This document shows positions 34,851 to 43,539 of a stretch of 64,000 nt of DNA, piece by piece. Under the pieces are notes generated by a model. It saw nothing but the letters and a program-made list of their open reading frames with translations. It made no database searches and was not told the origin of the DNA. The translations under genes and the position numbers were made by a program. Every line of letters starts with the position of its first letter. Position 1 is the first letter of the stretch. Origin of the DNA: Bdellovibrionales bacterium GWA2_49_15 (GTDB lineage Bacteria; Bdellovibrionota; Bacteriovoracia; Bacteriovoracales; Bacteriovoracaceae); NCBI GenBank assembly GCA_001769855.1, contig MEPP01000026.1, positions 96,634 through 160,633 of the forward strand, in the 5' to 3' direction.

Positions 34851-37339
34851 CCTTTGATGACGATATTGATAATTTTTCCGGGGACGTAGATTTTTTTCAG
34901 GACTTCTTTCCCCTCAATATTCCGCTGAACATCAGCATCAGCAAACGCTACCGTTAAGGCTTCAGATTCACTGGCGTTCTTTTTTATCTCAATCAGGGCC
35001 CGCTTCTTGCCATTTATTTGCACGGCAATATTGATCACATCTCTGGCGAGATACTGTTTTTCAATAACTGGCCAAGCTGCTTTATAAATACTTCGCTCCT
35101 TGCCGTAGTATTCCTTTAAGAGTGTTTCAGCGGTAAAAGGTAACAGAACCCCGATCGCCACCAGGTAATCTAAAACAAGGGATTTGAGAGTTGCATGATC
35201 GCTATCTGTAAGATCCTTGGCGGTATTGATGACTTTGAGTAATGAGTTCGACAACTCATGCACTTTGGCGACCGCATTATTAAAAAGATTCTTCTCAAAT
35301 TGTTCTTCTAGCTGCGCCAATCCACCGAAGAGATCGAACAGAAGTTCCTGATACTTAAACTTTGAAAGATCGCCCCGTTGCGCGGGAATATGTTTGACGG
35401 CGTCAAGGTAGGTTGAAAGATTATTAAAATTCTTCCTTATAAATTCCTGCTTGGCCTTGATTCCCTTATCATCCCAATCCCGATCGAGCTCCGCAGGTGT
35501 ATCGCTGAGAATATAAAAACGTAAGGCATCCCCTCCGTAAGCGTTGATGACCTCCGTCGGTATAACAATGTTCCCTTTGGATTTGCTCATCTTGGCACCG
35601 TCTTGGCGGACCATGCCATTGCAGAAAAAATAATCGACCGGTTCATCAAAATTGACCAGCCCACGATCTTTTAAAAATTTTGTGATAAACCGAAAGTAAA
35701 TCATGTGCTGGGCCGCATGTTCTATGCCGCCCACATAGAAATCCACTGGCATCCATTGATTGACTAATTTTGAGTCAAACGGCTTGGCGGCGTTTTTATT
35801 ATCGATGAATCTGAAGGCATACCAGGAGCTGCATAGAAAGGTATCAAGAGTATCGGTCTCACGTTTCGCAGGGCCATGACAGTTTGGGCATTTCGTGTTC
35901 ACAAAATCATGGAACTGACGCAAATTCAGAACACCATCTTCCATATCACTATCTCTGGCAATGGGAAGTTCGACTGGAAGATCTTTTTCAGGAACCGGGA
36001 CGGTTCCGCATTTTTGGCAGTAGATGATAGGAATGGGACATCCCCAGAAGCGTTGCCGTCCAACTGACCAGTCTCTCAGCTGAAATGTGGTGGTTGCCTC
36101 TCCGCGACCTTTGGCCACCAGATCGTGAGTTATTTTTTCGATGGCCGCTTGGCTACTGAGAGCTGAATAGGTGCCTGAATTAATCAGGGTGCCAAGCTCT
36201 GTGAAGGCCTCTTTCAGGGGACCTGCGCTCACACCTTTACTAGGAACAATGACTTCATAGACAGGTAGCCTAAACTTTTGGGCGAACTCAAAGTCACGCG
36301 TATCGTGACCGGGAACGCACATGACTGCTCCGGAACCATAATCGCCGATGACATAATCGCCAATCCATACAGCAATCTCTTTCTCGGGAGCGAATTGCGG
36401 AAATGGATGTTGGCATTTGACGGACGTTTTAATGCCTGTCTTTTCTTTGCTTTGCATTCGCTCAACTTGAGATTTTTTGAGCGCCGCCTCGACATAACTT
36501 TTTATTTCGGGAGATGGATTCTTGGATAAAATTTTTGCCACGAGGGGATGCTCAGGGGCAATAACCACGGCGCAGACCCCAAACAAAGTATCAGCGCGCG
36601 TTGTGAACACGCGGATTGTCTCGCTTAACTCCCCAACACTGAAATCGATATTGGTGCCAATATTCTTATTGATCCAGTTCCTCTGAACTGCCACGGCCTC
36701 AGGGGCCCAATGGGTTAATTTCTCAAGATCATCCCAAAGCTTGGGGGCATAGGCGGTAATTTTAAAAAACCACTGCTCCATAAGCCTTTTCTCAACCGCA
36801 GCTCCGTCGCGATAGCAGCAGCCATTGATGACCTGCTCATTGGCCAAAACGGTCTGATCGATGGGACACCAGTTGACGTAGCCGGCCTTTTTATAGGCCA
36901 TATTGGCCTTGAGCATTTCTAAAAAAAGCCACTGGGTCCAGCGATAATAATCAGGGGAGGAGGTGTTGAGCTCTTTGTCCCAGTCGAAAGACCAGCCTTC
37001 GCCATTGAGCTGTTCGGTTTTCATTTTCTGGATATTGGATTTAGTCCAAGAATCTGGTCGAACCTTATGCTTAATGGCGGCATTCTCAGCGGGCAGACCG
37101 AAAGCATCCCAACCCATAGGGTGTAGAACTTCGTGGCCTTTTAATTTCTTGAATCGCGCTTTCACATCTGAGAGAGTGTAGACCAGTACATGACCCATGT
37201 GGGCATTGCCCGAGGGATAAGGAAACATTCCGAGGGAATAAAACTTTTTTCCGGCGTTCGCAACATCACAAAAGAAGTCGTTCCTTTTTTGCTGCTCGGA
37301 TAGGATTTTCTCTTCTACTTGCCGATGGTCGTAGTTCAC
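34847..37339 (-). CDS. leuS: Leucyl-tRNA synthetase
   Basis: An 830-residue class Ia synthetase with HMGH (in GNAHMGHVLVY), the editing domain with the Thr-rich TTFQLRDWS neighbourhood, zinc cysteines in CQKCG and CPNCHG, and KMSKS (AKMSKSKGN). Length and order fit bacterial LeuRS. GTG is the start codon, with AGGAG six bases upstream. It charges tRNA-Leu in the cytoplasm. No T-box or attenuator was seen upstream. Confidence 0.93.
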   Translation of the reverse strand: MNYDHRQVEEKILSEQQKRNDFFCDVANAGKKFYSLGMFPYPSGNAHMGHVLVYTLSDVKARFKKLKGHEVLHPMGWDAFGLPAENAAIKHKVRPDSWTKSNIQKMKTEQLNGEGWSFDWDKELNTSSPDYYRWTQWLFLEMLKANMAYKKAGYVNWCPIDQTVLANEQVINGCCYRDGAAVEKRLMEQWFFKITAYAPKLWDDLEKLTHWAPEAVAVQRNWINKNIGTNIDFSVGELSETIRVFTTRADTLFGVCAVVIAPEHPLVAKILSKNPSPEIKSYVEAALKKSQVERMQSKEKTGIKTSVKCQHPFPQFAPEKEIAVWIGDYVIGDYGSGAVMCVPGHDTRDFEFAQKFRLPVYEVIVPSKGVSAGPLKEAFTELGTLINSGTYSALSSQAAIEKITHDLVAKGRGEATTTFQLRDWSVGRQRFWGCPIPIIYCQKCGTVPVPEKDLPVELPIARDSDMEDGVLNLRQFHDFVNTKCPNCHGPAKRETDTLDTFLCSSWYAFRFIDNKNAAKPFDSKLVNQWMPVDFYVGGIEHAAQHMIYFRFITKFLKDRGLVNFDEPVDYFFCNGMVRQDGAKMSKSKGNIVIPTEVINAYGGDALRFYILSDTPAELDRDWDDKGIKAKQEFIRKNFNNLSTYLDAVKHIPAQRGDLSKFKYQELLFDLFGGLAQLEEQFEKNLFNNAVAKVHELSNSLLKVINTAKDLTDSDHATLKSLVLDYLVAIGVLLPFTAETLLKEYYGKERSIYKAAWPVIEKQYLARDVINIAVQINGKKRALIEIKKNASESEALTVAFADADVQRNIEGKEVLKKIYVPGKIINIVIKG

Positions 37340-37417
37340 GCGTGCTCCTCGTCATTATTGGTGCTTGTAACAATAGCTAAAAAGTCAGGGAAGATAAAGG
37401 GGGACTTGGCCTCTTTC

Positions 37418-37627
37418 CTAAGGTTCTGTGGAAGCAGCCGGTACGCTGTGCGGTTTTTCCACCACACCGTCACTCAGTGCTTTCAGGAGATTCAAACTCC
37501 AAATTTTACGAAGTTTGCGTTGATCTTTAACTGTGAGCTGACGATCTTGTGCGCGCTCATCTTTTTGGGCGGAAAAATTTCGAACTGGAGATTCTTCTTG
37601 CTTTGGAAATTTATTTTTTAATCGCAT
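37418..37627 (-). CDS. Small basic protein of unknown function
   Basis: A 69-residue hydrophilic protein rich in Lys and Arg (MRLKNKFPKQEES at the start; a central LTVKDQRKLRKIWSLNLLKALSD helix). AGGGAGGA lies directly upstream of the ATG at 37627, strong support for translation. It stands between the M64 peptidase gene and leuS, in the same direction as both. No family recognised; an RNA- or protein-binding helix is possible. Confidence 0.5.
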   Translation of the reverse strand: MRLKNKFPKQEESPVRNFSAQKDERAQDRQLTVKDQRKLRKIWSLNLLKALSDGVVEKPHSVPAASTEP

Positions 37628-37693
37628 GAGTCCTCCCTGCAGACAATCATGCCCATAATTGTAGTAAAAAATTAAAAGAATGATAGGACAATA

Positions 37694-37727
37694 TTGCGAA
37701 ACCAATTTGCTTGGTTGTCGGTCGCAA
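37694..37727 (-). other. Bulged hairpin between the M64 gene and the small ORF
   Basis: TTGCGA-AACCAA, loop TTTGC, TTGGTT, a 5-base bulge GTCGG, then TCGCAA: twelve base pairs in two blocks. There is no T-run on either side, so it is not a standard terminator; a processing site or mRNA-stability element is possible. Confidence 0.35.
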
Positions 37728-37759
37728 AAGCAAAAATTGTGTGAGTAAAGAAGTATGGT

Positions 37760-39322
37760 TTAAAAAGCTCGGCTAAAATCACTCCAAGCTGTCCAACCTG
37801 ACTCATAAGTTCCGTTTTCAGTCCGAAAGCGCCAGTAGTATTTAGTAAAGGCCTGGGATACGGGAACCTTGAGTTTCTGGTATGGAGTTGCGAAATCGAG
37901 CGACGGCACAAAGGCCTCTGCAAGTTCATTCACCTGATGGCTACAAAAACGTTTGACCTGTTCTCTCGACTTTTTTGGAATTTTCGCTAGACCTAGATCG
38001 CAGCTCAGGAAGCGCGCAAATTTCGCCAGGCCGAAGAGCTTAGTTTCCTTGATATGGATCGTATGAATAGTAGGGCGAATCGATTTCCCCACGACCATCC
38101 ATTTATTTTCATAGCAAGGGTAGGGAATAAAAGCGGCCTTACACCACTTCCAATTCCTTTCCCACCAACCAATCTGTACATCATAACGTGTTGACGGGTG
38201 GTAATGATGATTTTTGTCAGCATCAAAAAGCATGAGATAGGTATCTCCGCCAAAGGTAAACTGGAGTTTGTCCACGGGGCCTTGGTTTTTTATTCGATCA
38301 TTGGGCCTCGAGGCCACCTGCACGTTATCCAGGGCCTGCTCAATGACATCCAATTGCGAGCGTGAGTGATCAAAGGCAAAACCATCATCGGGGCCGCGGG
38401 AAACATAGGATGTATTCATTAAGTTATCCCCGGCATGGTGATAAGTCCCCCGTCCAAAAAACATACCGCCTTCATAAGCATACTCAAGTGCACTATGGCC
38501 CGGTGTCGTTACACGCGCCGGGAATTTATCGAGAGCAATGTTTTCTGAACCATTATTGGCCAGAATATCGCTGATTTTAATAGGGTAAAGGCCGCGGATA
38601 TTTTCCCAAAAGGCCTTAAGACCATCCCATCCTTCTCCGAAAGCGGCAAAGGCACTCATGACGTCAACAGAATGTATATTGAGATTTGTAAAACCAGGTT
38701 CCACATACTCATCAAGGAAGTTTAGGCCCCCGTGAGCTGTTTCGTGGGATACCAAATAGCTGGATTTGACATCAGTTTTTGTGACAAGAACGATGCCGTA
38801 CGGAGAACTCATAAACGATGGAGTCTTGGCATTAGCGGTAGTGTCTTTCGTGGTATTAAAGATCGCCACGGTACACCATGGCTTGATATATCGGCCATTT
38901 TCCCTTTGAATATCGACGATCGCCTCGTTGACCTTATCTTCGTCAATCACGATGCCGAAGTTCTCTCGAATCGGATGGGGAATGATCTGGCCCCCTAGAG
39001 TTGCCTTGTTACTTTCCAGTGTTTCGCCCGGAAGCCAGTAAGAGACAAAAAGAAATTTGTCCTTATATTTTTGCGAATAAACATCGGCACCGGCATTCAC
39101 CATATTGGTGGCATAATTTTGAAAGGCAGTCTGAAATTCCGCCTTGTCATTTTGGGTAAATCCTGTCGGCAAAACGACGATTTGCAAACGGCCATCAGCT
39201 TTTTGCAAATCAGCTTCGCTACAAGTTTTTAATTCACCAGTTAAGCAGGACATCTCAAAGGCTTGAGCCGAGGAGGAGGCAATCGTCAATCCAAGTAGGA
39301 GCATCACAAGTTTCTTATTCAT
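37760..39322 (-). CDS. M64-family (IgA peptidase) secreted metalloprotease
   Basis: A 520-residue exported protein with a signal peptide (MNKKLVMLLLGLTIASSSAQA) and an M64-type zinc site HETAHGGLNFLDEY (His193, Glu194, His197 and the DEY tail). After the catalytic domain come about 200 residues without a name, rich in aromatic and basic positions. It probably cleaves external proteins. The ATG at 39322 lies in GTGGCCATGA at the end of the preceding gene (8-base overlap, GGAGGGTGG upstream), deciding the start over 39355. Confidence 0.75.
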   Translation of the reverse strand: MNKKLVMLLLGLTIASSSAQAFEMSCLTGELKTCSEADLQKADGRLQIVVLPTGFTQNDKAEFQTAFQNYATNMVNAGADVYSQKYKDKFLFVSYWLPGETLESNKATLGGQIIPHPIRENFGIVIDEDKVNEAIVDIQRENGRYIKPWCTVAIFNTTKDTTANAKTPSFMSSPYGIVLVTKTDVKSSYLVSHETAHGGLNFLDEYVEPGFTNLNIHSVDVMSAFAAFGEGWDGLKAFWENIRGLYPIKISDILANNGSENIALDKFPARVTTPGHSALEYAYEGGMFFGRGTYHHAGDNLMNTSYVSRGPDDGFAFDHSRSQLDVIEQALDNVQVASRPNDRIKNQGPVDKLQFTFGGDTYLMLFDADKNHHYHPSTRYDVQIGWWERNWKWCKAAFIPYPCYENKWMVVGKSIRPTIHTIHIKETKLFGLAKFARFLSCDLGLAKIPKKSREQVKRFCSHQVNELAEAFVPSLDFATPYQKLKVPVSQAFTKYYWRFRTENGTYESGWTAWSDFSRAF

Positions 39323-40145
39323 GGCCACCCTCCGCTTCACTGATTGCATGGGCATGGCGTTCTTTATTTTCCGCCCATGTAAAATTATTAAGATTATTTT
39401 GGATCTTCAGATATGTGATTTTTGATGAATCGCTCAGCTGCGAAAGAGTCTGCTGCTGGAAATTGTCATTTCCACTAAAAATATAGATACTGGCCAAAGC
39501 GGTAAGCGCCAATTTTTGTTCATTGCTATTGGGATCGTTGCAGAGATGGACGAGAAAATTATGGGCCGTCTGATGATCGAGAGGATGAAGAAGTCCGACG
39601 AGCATCGCCTTTTCATCGGGCGTGGCCAGGGGATAGATAGCAATCATCGCTTGTTCGGCCTTGAGGAGATTTAAGGTCGCTAGATTTTCAAGGATCCGAT
39701 AACGGATTTTCTCGTTCGTTGTTTTTGCAAAGATGACGATCATATTATCAATGTGGCGAGGCCCGATGGCACCAGAGCTGAGCTGCTCATAAATTTCCTG
39801 GGCGCGATCCGCTAATAGGTCGGGAGACAGTCCCAGCAATTTCTCATCGGGCGGGGGGGCATCCGCACTGTTCCAACCATCCTTAAGAAAGATGGGTAAA
39901 GAGGATTTCTCCTGCGGCAACTGTTGCAGGCGACCGGTAATCGCTGTGGTTTTTTCCTCACTGAGAACATTAATCTGCGACAGGTCTGATGCTGAAGTTG
40001 TATGGTCAGAAGTTAAGAAGGAATAAATGAGCGCACCCAGACCGACAGCGCAAATTGTGCCGGCGATTTTGAATCGACCCTTGCTCTTTTTTGTACCCAC
40101 ACCCATTCCCTTACTTAGCCCCGCGATGACGCCGCGTGTCGCCAT
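39315..40145 (-). CDS. Membrane-anchored protein of unknown function
   Basis: A 276-residue protein with a basic N terminus, one membrane helix (about 27-46) and a periplasmic alpha-rich domain. Residues about 100-250 consist of paired helices with spaced Leu/Ala, recalling HEAT-type repeats, but no family is certain. It is coupled to the M64 peptidase gene by an 8-base overlap, so it may serve the protease as inhibitor, chaperone or anchor; this is inference. AGGGG lies about nine bases before the ATG. Confidence 0.5.
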   Translation of the reverse strand: MATRGVIAGLSKGMGVGTKKSKGRFKIAGTICAVGLGALIYSFLTSDHTTSASDLSQINVLSEEKTTAITGRLQQLPQEKSSLPIFLKDGWNSADAPPPDEKLLGLSPDLLADRAQEIYEQLSSGAIGPRHIDNMIVIFAKTTNEKIRYRILENLATLNLLKAEQAMIAIYPLATPDEKAMLVGLLHPLDHQTAHNFLVHLCNDPNSNEQKLALTALASIYIFSGNDNFQQQTLSQLSDSSKITYLKIQNNLNNFTWAENKERHAHAISEAEGGHE

Positions 40146-40255
40146 GGGATTATCCCCTAACCCTTTGAGTTCTCAAAGCAAAACCGAACTGCGTGAAAAG
40201 ATTACAAACACCTGGGGAAGTGGGCGATTACATGACATTGATCATGGATATATGC

Positions 40256-40309
40256 TAGACAGTAGTGTCTTGTGTCTATAGAAGTGCTATATTCGTTTTA
40301 ATATGTCTA
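40256..40309 (+). promoter_or_regulatory. TAGACA/TGTCTA repeats over an extended -10 promoter
   Basis: TAGACA (40256-40261) and TGTCTA (40273-40278) form an inverted repeat upstream of an extended -10 TGC-TATATT (40285-40293); a third TGTCTA (40304-40309) lies just past the predicted start, 31 bases from the second, and TGTCT also occurs at 40266-40270. The arrangement suggests autoregulation by the MerR-type protein encoded at 40341. Confidence 0.5.
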
Positions 40310-40340
40310 GTGTTGATCATTATTAAATAAAGAGGTTCTT

Positions 40341-41282
40341 ATGACAGAATATAGTATTCAGATGGCCAGTCGATTAAGCGGAGTAGGGATTCATACCCTC
40401 CGTGCTTGGGAAAAGCGTTATCAAGCAGTAGTGCCTCAACGATCAGGAAATGGACGCAGAATCTATACTGAGGAAGATATTTCAAAGCTACGGATGCTCA
40501 ATGAGTTGTGCGGTTTTGGCAGTTCGATTGGCTCTATTGCGAATCATTCTTCAATGGAGCTAGAAAAGCTTTTAGCTAAATTTACGGAGAAGGATAACAA
40601 GCATGTTGCTGAGATGCCTTTAACCTCGGTGACGGATAAGGTGGTTTCGCGCGATGCCTTATCCCATCTCCTCTTAGCACTTCAGGCCTACAAATTAGAT
40701 GTGATATCCCACGAGTTGAATAAGCTTATTGGAGTTCTCAATCCTAGGGAGTTTGTTCTTGATGTCTTATATCCTTTGCTGCAAGAAGTGGGTGCTCGAG
40801 TAAAGCAAGGAGAGATGACTTTGGCCCAAGAGTTTGCCATTTCATCCATTGTGAAATTTCATGTCGGTCATTTGCTTTACGGAACTTTTAGAAATTCACG
40901 CCGTAGTGATAAAGTGTTTGTGTTTGCAACGCCCGAAAATAACCACCATGAGTTTGGCATTCTTTTGTGCGCCTTGATGTGCGTGCATTATGGACACAAA
41001 TTTTTCTATTTTGGAATGAATATGCCTGCAGATGCCTTGATTCAGGCCACAGAGGCCCTTGAGGCCGATTATGTTATACTTGGAACCACCAATCTTCTTC
41101 CTGAATATGTTGAAACAGATTTAAATTCTTATCTTACGGATATTGTTAGTGCACTTAAACCAACGCAAAAATTAATCGTGGGGGGGAATGGGAACTTTGC
41201 AATTGATCGTTTCCATCGCAATCCAAAATTCCAGTATCTCACTTCTTTGCAACATTTCGATAATCTTATCAAAGATCTCTAA
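40341..41282 (+). CDS. MerR-type regulator with B12-binding domain (CarH/LitR-like)
   Basis: A 313-residue regulator: N-terminal MerR winged helix (SRLSGVGIHTLRAWEKRY, residues 10-27), a helical cap domain (about 110-185) and a C-terminal cobalamin-binding Rossmann domain with NHHEFG, where the His of the xHxxG motif would be the lower cobalt ligand. In CarH photoreceptors the cap carries Trp and His residues near the cobalt; the corresponding stretch here (ARVKQGEMTLAQEFA) appears to have Val, Lys and Phe instead. It may thus sense B12 or redox rather than light. A strong terminator follows. Confidence 0.78.
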   Translation: MTEYSIQMASRLSGVGIHTLRAWEKRYQAVVPQRSGNGRRIYTEEDISKLRMLNELCGFGSSIGSIANHSSMELEKLLAKFTEKDNKHVAEMPLTSVTDKVVSRDALSHLLLALQAYKLDVISHELNKLIGVLNPREFVLDVLYPLLQEVGARVKQGEMTLAQEFAISSIVKFHVGHLLYGTFRNSRRSDKVFVFATPENNHHEFGILLCALMCVHYGHKFFYFGMNMPADALIQATEALEADYVILGTTNLLPEYVETDLNSYLTDIVSALKPTQKLIVGGNGNFAIDRFHRNPKFQYLTSLQHFDNLIKDL

Positions 41283-41318
41283 AAAAAAAGGCCTTCGGAG
41301 CGAAGGCCTTTTTTTTAT
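41283..41318. terminator. Bidirectional rho-independent terminator
   Basis: AGGCCTTCG (41289-41297), loop GAG, CGAAGGCCT (41301-41309), flanked by a run of A on the left and T on the right. It can end both the regulator mRNA (plus) and the hpf mRNA (minus). Confidence 0.9.
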
Positions 41319-41333
41319 TCATGTTGTAAAAGT

Positions 41334-41657
41334 TTATTCTGGCGTGGCAAGGGAGGTCAGTTTGTCATGATGTTTATTGGTAATGACTTCCTTTCTTTTA
41401 CCTAACTGCTTTTCCAATTTATCCATCACAATATCGATTGTTTTATACATATTATCTGTTTTGGCATGAGCATTCAGTTCGATATTTTTTCCCAGAACTG
41501 TCACATTCGATAGATGATTATCCTTCTCAATGGAGCAATTCCAATGAACAGAAAAACGTCCTTCGAAATATTTTTTTAATTTTGTAATCTTTTCTTGAAT
41601 AATGGCCTCGACACTGGCGCTGGGTTCAAGATTGGTAAAATGCACTTTGACTTCCAT
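41334..41657 (-). CDS. hpf: Ribosome hibernation-promoting factor (short HPF/RaiA type)
   Basis: A 107-residue protein of the HPF/YfiA family, with the beta-alpha-beta-beta-beta-alpha pattern and the conserved NIELNAHAKTDNMYKTIDIVMDKLEKQL helix region. It binds between 30S head and body and stalls idle ribosomes. Only the short form is present (no C-terminal dimerisation domain), so it should act like RaiA/short HPF. AGGAGGATACA precedes the ATG. It is convergent with the MerR/B12 gene through the shared terminator. Confidence 0.85.
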   Translation of the reverse strand: MEVKVHFTNLEPSASVEAIIQEKITKLKKYFEGRFSVHWNCSIEKDNHLSNVTVLGKNIELNAHAKTDNMYKTIDIVMDKLEKQLGKRKEVITNKHHDKLTSLATPE

Positions 41658-41903
41658 TGTATCCTCCTAAAGAGTTTCGAAGTAAGACTACGGAACAGGT
41701 CTGCTCGGCCGTTGGAATTTGGCCTTACAGAAAAAAAGCATATCATAATCGCTGGAGGACTGACAGAAAAGTTACCTCGATATTTGATCTATGTCATTGA
41801 AATGATGTGCGTAAGTTTGAAATATGAAAAATGTATATGGATAGTCAATTAGCAAAAACAGTGACAAATGTCCAATAATACAGAATAAAAAGCAGTGATT
41901 CTC

Positions 41904-41932
41904 TTGTTTTTTGCGTGCTAAATTGGTAATTT
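41904..41932 (+). promoter_or_regulatory. Promoter of the Crp/Fnr operon
   Basis: TTGTTT (41904-41909), a 17-base spacer and TAATTT (41927-41932) place transcription near 41939, upstream of ATG 41962 and past the GTG at 41911. The surrounding 304-base spacer (41658-41961) between hpf and this gene is A+T-rich, contains no convincing gene and no full FNR-type dyad; hpf must also be transcribed from it. Confidence 0.5.
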
Positions 41933-41961
41933 ACGGCAAGTCTATCGGTGGAAGTTTTACA

Positions 41962-42687
41962 ATGCAAAATTCAAAAAAAGCGATACGTCCTGAACATTGC
42001 GAAGAGTGCCCGTCGTTAGGAAAAGGAATCTTTTGCGAGCTCGAACGTTTATGCCTGAATGAATTAAGCGGACACAAGGTGAACAACGTATTTAAGAAAG
42101 GGCAAACTCTGTTTGTCGAGGGCAATCCTCCCTTCGGTGTATTTTGCGTAAGTGAAGGCAATATCAAAGTTTCCAAGATGAGTGCTGATGGCAAAGAGTC
42201 TATTGTACGAATTGCATCACAAGGTGACATTATTGGACATCGGAGCATCTTTACCGATCAGTTTTATACGGCTTCTGCCACTGCAATGGAAGACTCTGCA
42301 GTGTGCTTCGTTGATAAAAAATATATTATTAAGCTTGTGCGTGAACAGCCTACCGTCGCTTGTCATTTAATTTCCTTGCTTGGACGAGACCTCGGAGCTG
42401 CCGAGAATAGAATTGCTTCTTTCGCTAAGAAAAATGTACGCGAAAGGGTTGCCGAATTCTTGCTGCTTTTAAAAGAAAGCCATGGGACGAAGGACGAGGA
42501 TGGCAAGTATCGATTAGTGCTCAAGTTATCTCGGGAAGAGATGGCTTCGATTGTTGGAACTGCGACAGAAACTTTGATTCGTTTCATCTCTGAGTTGAAA
42601 GATGAGGGGATTATTGATCAGGATGGAAAATCCATAGTTATTTGCGATGAAGAGCGCTTAGTCGAATTTGCGAATATAGGCTACTAG
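41962..42687 (+). CDS. Crp/Fnr-family regulator with N-terminal cysteines
   Basis: A 241-residue regulator: cysteines at 13, 16, 25 and 31 in HCEECPSLGKGIFCELERLC, a cyclic-nucleotide-binding-type beta barrel (about 40-150), a long dimer helix and a C-terminal HTH with REEMASIVGTATETLIRF. The CxxC-x8-C pattern recalls FNR, which holds an oxygen-labile 4Fe-4S cluster, so oxygen or redox sensing is likely. The recognition helix ETLIR differs from FNR ETISR at one contact. A truncated cNMP-fold gene begins directly after the stop codon. Confidence 0.78.
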   Translation: MQNSKKAIRPEHCEECPSLGKGIFCELERLCLNELSGHKVNNVFKKGQTLFVEGNPPFGVFCVSEGNIKVSKMSADGKESIVRIASQGDIIGHRSIFTDQFYTASATAMEDSAVCFVDKKYIIKLVREQPTVACHLISLLGRDLGAAENRIASFAKKNVRERVAEFLLLLKESHGTKDEDGKYRLVLKLSREEMASIVGTATETLIRFISELKDEGIIDQDGKSIVICDEERLVEFANIGY

Positions 42688-43059
42688 ATGGTGAAAAAGA
42701 GCAATGAGTTACCCGGCATTTATTTTCTTGATTTGAAACTGATAGAAGATCTCGTTAAGTACTTTCCTGTACGCACCTATCTTGCGGAATCAGATATTAT
42801 CTATAAGGGACATATTCCTCATGCGGCCTATGTCTTGACAGAGGGAACCGTACAGATGGCGAAGAAAAAGGCCATTGTGACTCTTTTGCCTGGAGCAATG
42901 CTCGGTGCTCGGGAGCTATTTCGCAATAATATTTTTCGTTTTAATGCTAAGGTTGCATCTGGCGGGAAGGTCATAATTCTAGATCGTAGTTCCTTGAATG
43001 AAGCCATCGATCATCAGCATGAAGCTATACGGAACTCTTTTCTTGCCGCCGTCAAATAA
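42688..43059 (+). CDS. Stand-alone cyclic-nucleotide-binding-fold protein
   Basis: A 123-residue protein that fits a single cNMP-binding beta barrel (AYVLTEGTVQMA, LLPGAMLGARELF), with no HTH or catalytic domain. The phosphate-binding PBC residues (RxA in CRP) are not preserved, so nucleotide binding is doubtful. It starts at the base after the upstream Crp/Fnr stop codon, arguing for stoichiometric synthesis and perhaps pairing with that regulator. Confidence 0.65.
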   Translation: MVKKSNELPGIYFLDLKLIEDLVKYFPVRTYLAESDIIYKGHIPHAAYVLTEGTVQMAKKKAIVTLLPGAMLGARELFRNNIFRFNAKVASGGKVIILDRSSLNEAIDHQHEAIRNSFLAAVK

Positions 43060-43100
43060 TTGATCAGTCAAGTTTTTGGACGTTCGGGAAGAGGTGGATT

Positions 43101-43529
43101 ATGGCGCTAAAATCTTCAATGAAAATTCTGCTCGTCGATCATGTCATAGGCATTAGAAATGCAACCAAATCCATGTTGAGTGCTGTGGGATTTCGAAATA
43201 TCAAAGAGACCGGTGATGGGGAAAGTGCCTGGGCCATTATCGAAGAAGGTATTGCCACGAACGAAAAAGTTGAACTTATTATTTCTGAATGGGCCCTGCC
43301 TAAACTGACTGGAAAAGAGCTGCTACAACGAATTCGCGCCAATCCCGTCATGAAAAGTGTTCCATTTTTACTGGCGACAGGCGAAGCTGAGCAGCAAACG
43401 ATTGTGACAGCGATAAAATCAGGTGCGAATAATTTCATCGTCAAGCCGTACTCCTCGCAAACATTACAAGAAAAAATCGCTGAGGTATTTCAGAAGATCG
43501 AAGATCAAAAAGCAAAAAAGAAGTCATAA
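43101..43529 (+). CDS. Stand-alone receiver domain lacking the phospho-acceptor Asp
   Basis: A 142-residue CheY-like protein. Compared with CheY, the acidic pair reads DH (Asp13, His14) instead of DD, and the phosphorylation site reads IISEW with Glu63 in place of Asp; the Thr in LLATGE and the Lys in FIVKPYS are kept. Asp-to-Glu changes often mimic phosphorylation, so a permanently active or phosphorylation-independent protein is likely. A basic tail (KAKKKS) follows. It lies between cNMP-fold and apt genes, probably in their operon. Confidence 0.75.
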   Translation: MALKSSMKILLVDHVIGIRNATKSMLSAVGFRNIKETGDGESAWAIIEEGIATNEKVELIISEWALPKLTGKELLQRIRANPVMKSVPFLLATGEAEQQTIVTAIKSGANNFIVKPYSSQTLQEKIAEVFQKIEDQKAKKKS

Positions 43530-43539
43530 GGGGGGGCCT

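Noticed and set aside
41784..41797. TTGATCTATGTCAT as an FNR box upstream of the Crp/Fnr operon.
   Set aside because: Only the left half matches TTGAT; the right half is GTCAT rather than ATCAA, so it is not a dyad.
41595..41852. Plus-strand open frame in the hpf upstream region.
   Set aside because: It overlaps the hpf start and leader, lacks any ribosome-binding site, and its product has no protein-like character.
41935..41944. The 10-mer CGGCAAGTCT shared with 50443-50452, both in upstream regions.
   Set aside because: A single shared 10-mer in 64 kb with unlike flanks is expected by chance.
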